Shown: positions 4,951 through 6,951 of the stretch, piece by piece
Position numbering within the stretch: position 1 is the first letter of the stretch
How the letters are laid out: every line of letters begins with the position of its first letter
From: Comamonas sp.
GTDB taxonomy: Bacteria > Pseudomonadota > Gammaproteobacteria > Burkholderiales > Burkholderiaceae_C
Assembly (NCBI GenBank): GCA_018384835.1
Contig: JAHAYB010000506.1
Location: 1-6,951, forward strand
Direction of reading: 5' to 3'
DNA: 6,951 nt
Program-made: the position numbers and the translations under genes
Notes under the pieces: model-generated
What the model saw: only the letters and a program-made list of their open reading frames with translations
Databases searched by the model: none
Told to the model about the DNA's origin: nothing

Positions 4951-6951
4951 AGAGGGGGTGGACGACCAGGCGGAACTCTGGGTCATCAGGGAAGTGGCGA
5001 ATCTCAAAGCCCAGGCGGCGCATGAGTTTGAGCATATTGGGGTTGTTGGCCAGTACCAGTCCTTCAATGCGCTCTAGCCCCTTGTCGCGGGCAACGTCCA
5101 TGATGCTAAGCATCAGGCGTGCGCCCAGCCCCAGGCCAGAGAACTCGTCGGCCACAACCAGCGCAAACTCGCAGCTCACGCGGTCAGGGTTGGTGACGTA
5201 GCGCGACACGCCCATTAGCTGCTCGCGGTAGCTGACCTCGCCATCCTCATCGACCACGCGCTCTTGCTTGACGGCAATTAGCGCCATTTCGCGGTCATAG
5301 TCCATCAGGGTAAAACGCGCCAGCATGGCCGGGGGCAGCTCGGCTAGTTGCGAGACAAAGCGAAAGTAGCGGCTTTGCGGCGAAAGACCTTTGACCATGT
5401 TTTGCAGCATTTGCGCATCATCGGGACGGATGGGGCGCACCAGGTATTCGCTGCCATCGCGCAGCGGCCAGACCTGCTCGTAACGCGCCGGGTAGGGCAG
5501 GATGGCCAGATGCCCATAGGGGCCGTGGGCTTGGTTGCTGCCGATTTCGCTCACAATCATGCGGGCATCCACGGCCACTGCGCCGGACTCATCCACAATC
5601 AGCGGGTTGATGTCCATTTGCCGCAGTTGCGGTAGAGCGCAGACCATGTCCGAGACGCGCAGCAGCACCTGCTCTAGCTGCTCTAAATCCACCGCTGATG
5701 CGCCGCGCCACTCGCCCAGGGTTTCGTGTACACGCGAGCGCTCAATCAAGCGCCGTGCCAAGAATTGGTTGAGCGGGGGCAGCTCCATAGCGCGGTCTTG
5801 AATCAGCTCAATCATGGTTCCGCCTGCGCCAAAGGTAATGACCGGGCCAAAGGGGTCGTCACTGACCAGGCCGATACAGATTTCCCGGCCACGGCGGCTA
5901 CGCGCCATGTTTTGCACTGTTACGCCGTTGATATGGGCATCGGGGCGCAGGCGTTTGACGCGCTGCATCATGTCGTTGTAGGCGCTGCGCACGGCCTCGC
6001 CATTGCCCAGGTTGAGCACCACGCCGCCCACGTCGGATTTGTGGGTGATGTCGGGCGAGTCAATTTTGAGCGCCACCGGAAAGCCTTGCTGGGTGGCTAT
6101 CATCATGGCCTCGCGTGCGGTTCGCGCTAGCAGCGTGCGGGTCACGGGAATGTGAAAGGCCGCTAGCAGGGTTTTGGACTCCATCTCGGTGAGCACTTGG
6201 CGGCGCTCGGCCAGCACGCTTTCAATCATTAAGCGAGCACCAGCAATATCGGGCTTTTTGCCAACTGAGGACAGTGGCGGCGGCGTTTGCTGCAATAGCT
6301 GCTGGTTGTGGGTGAAGTCGGCAATGTTGCTGAATGCGCCCACCGCTGCCTCGGGCGTGCGAAAGGTGGGTATCAGGGCTTTGCGCAGCTCTTCGCGGCC
6401 ACTGGCCACCATGTTGTCGCCCATCCAGCAGGTGAGCACGGGCTTGGCCGCCCGCCGACGCGCTTGCACTGTGGCTTGGGCGAAGGCTTGGCCATCCACC
6501 TCGGGATGGGGGCACAGCAGTGCCAGCACACCGCCAATATGCGGCTCGTTCAGGGCGGTTTCGATGGCTAGGCGGTAATGCTCGGGTGTGGCTTGGTCTG
6601 TGACGTTGATTAAGTCGGTAATGGCCGCTTGGGGCAAGAGTTGCGGCGCAAGCTGGGCAATGGCCGACTCTGAGAGCTGACCCAAATCCAAGTTCATGCT
6701 GTTCATCCAATCAGCGGCCAATACGCCTGGGCCGCCACCGTTGGTAACTACGGCCAAGCGACGGCTAACGGGGCGGTAGCGTGCGGCCAAGCATTTGGCA
6801 GCAGAGAACAGCTCCACAAAAGAATCTACCCGCACAGCACCAGCGCGGCGCAGCACGGCATCAAACACATCGTCGCTGCCGACAATGGCGGCGCTATGGG
6901 TCAAGGCCGCTTGGCTGCCCCCGAGTTTGCGCCCGGCTTTGAGCACTACTA
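4949..6951 (-). CDS. Pat/PatZ-like protein: CoA-ligase-like, ATP-grasp and GNAT acetyltransferase domains (5' end missing)
   Basis: The window holds the C-terminal 666 residues; the frame is open at the right edge, so the true start lies outside. The family is about 880-900 residues, so roughly 220 residues including the CoA-binding domain are missing. Numbering from the codon at 6949, residues 1-235 are the succinyl-CoA-synthetase-like region, with a histidine at 18 in [16 protein letters not shown] where NDP-forming ligases carry the phosphorylated histidine. Residues about 240-465 are an ATP-grasp domain ([46 protein letters not shown]). Residues about 500-666 are a GNAT domain ([11 protein letters not shown], acetyl-CoA loop [11 protein letters not shown] near 602-612, [16 protein letters not shown]). 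Salmonella Pat and E. coli PatZ of this family acetylate lysines, notably of acetyl-CoA synthetase. This protein may acetylate proteins, make acyl-CoA, or both. It appears to be transcribed ahead of galU. I am sure of the family, less so of the activity. Confidence 0.9.
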   Translation of the reverse strand, partial: VVLKAGRKLGGSQAALTHSAAIVGSDDVFDAVLRRAGAVRVDSFVELFSAAKCLAARYRPVSRRLAVVTNGGGPGVLAADWMNSMNLDLGQLSESAIAQLAPQLLPQAAITDLINVTDQATPEHYRLAIETALNEPHIGGVLALLCPHPEVDGQAFAQATVQARRRAAKPVLTCWMGDNMVASGREELRKALIPTFRTPEAAVGAFSNIADFTHNQQLLQQTPPPLSSVGKKPDIAGARLMIESVLAERRQVLTEMESKTLLAAFHIPVTRTLLARTAREAMMIATQQGFPVALKIDSPDITHKSDVGGVVLNLGNGEAVRSAYNDMMQRVKRLRPDAHINGVTVQNMARSRRGREICIGLVSDDPFGPVITFGAGGTMIELIQDRAMELPPLNQFLARRLIERSRVHETLGEWRGASAVDLEQLEQVLLRVSDMVCALPQLRQMDINPLIVDESGAVAVDARMIVSEIGSNQAHGPYGHLAILPYPARYEQVWPLRDGSEYLVRPIRPDDAQMLQNMVKGLSPQSRYFRFVSQLAELPPAMLARFTLMDYDREMALIAVKQERVVDEDGEVSYREQLMGVSRYVTNPDRVSCEFALVVADEFSGLGLGARLMLSIMDVARDKGLERIEGLVLANNPNMLKLMRRLGFEIRHFPDDPEFRLVVHPL

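Noticed and set aside
6222..6710. Minus-strand 162-codon frame inside the Pat-like gene
   Set aside because: It is out of frame with the recognised Pat-like coding sequence on the same strand and shows no domain of its own.

Overview
The window is about 7 kb of ordinary, gene-dense bacterial chromosome with moderately high GC (estimated by eye near 60%). Protein sequences and gene styles fit a betaproteobacterium of the Burkholderiales, most likely Comamonadaceae. That placement is inferred from protein resemblance only, because there is no rRNA or other taxonomic marker here. I see no mobile elements, CRISPR arrays, tRNA or rRNA genes.

Layout: positions 1-1987 (+ strand) carry the 3' end of a branched-chain 2-oxoacid dehydrogenase operon. 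It holds the C-terminal 206 residues of the E1 beta subunit, then, four bases later, a complete lipoylated E2 acyltransferase. The E1 alpha gene is presumably upstream, outside the window. No E3 (dihydrolipoamide dehydrogenase) gene follows, because the next gene is convergent.

Positions 2041-6951 (- strand) hold four genes read right to left. First is a large Pat/PatZ-like protein (CoA-ligase-like plus ATP-grasp plus GNAT), whose 5' end runs off the right edge. It is followed by galU (UTP-glucose-1-phosphate uridylyltransferase), ribE/ribC (riboflavin synthase alpha chain), and a secreted or membrane-anchored Tim44-like protein of unknown role. The first three are 27-32 bases apart and look co-transcribed. 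The Tim44-like gene follows a 107-base gap that contains an inverted repeat and promoter-like elements, so it may have its own promoter.

Functional links are loose. The + strand operon makes branched acyl-CoA from valine, leucine and isoleucine breakdown. The Pat-like protein probably acetylates proteins, or makes or senses acyl-CoA. GalU supplies UDP-glucose for envelope sugars, and RibE makes riboflavin for flavin cofactors. The most unusual local structure is a perfect triple 9-bp tandem repeat that carries the Pat-like gene's stop codon three times in frame, just ahead of galU. I found no convincing evidence of a novel multi-gene system.
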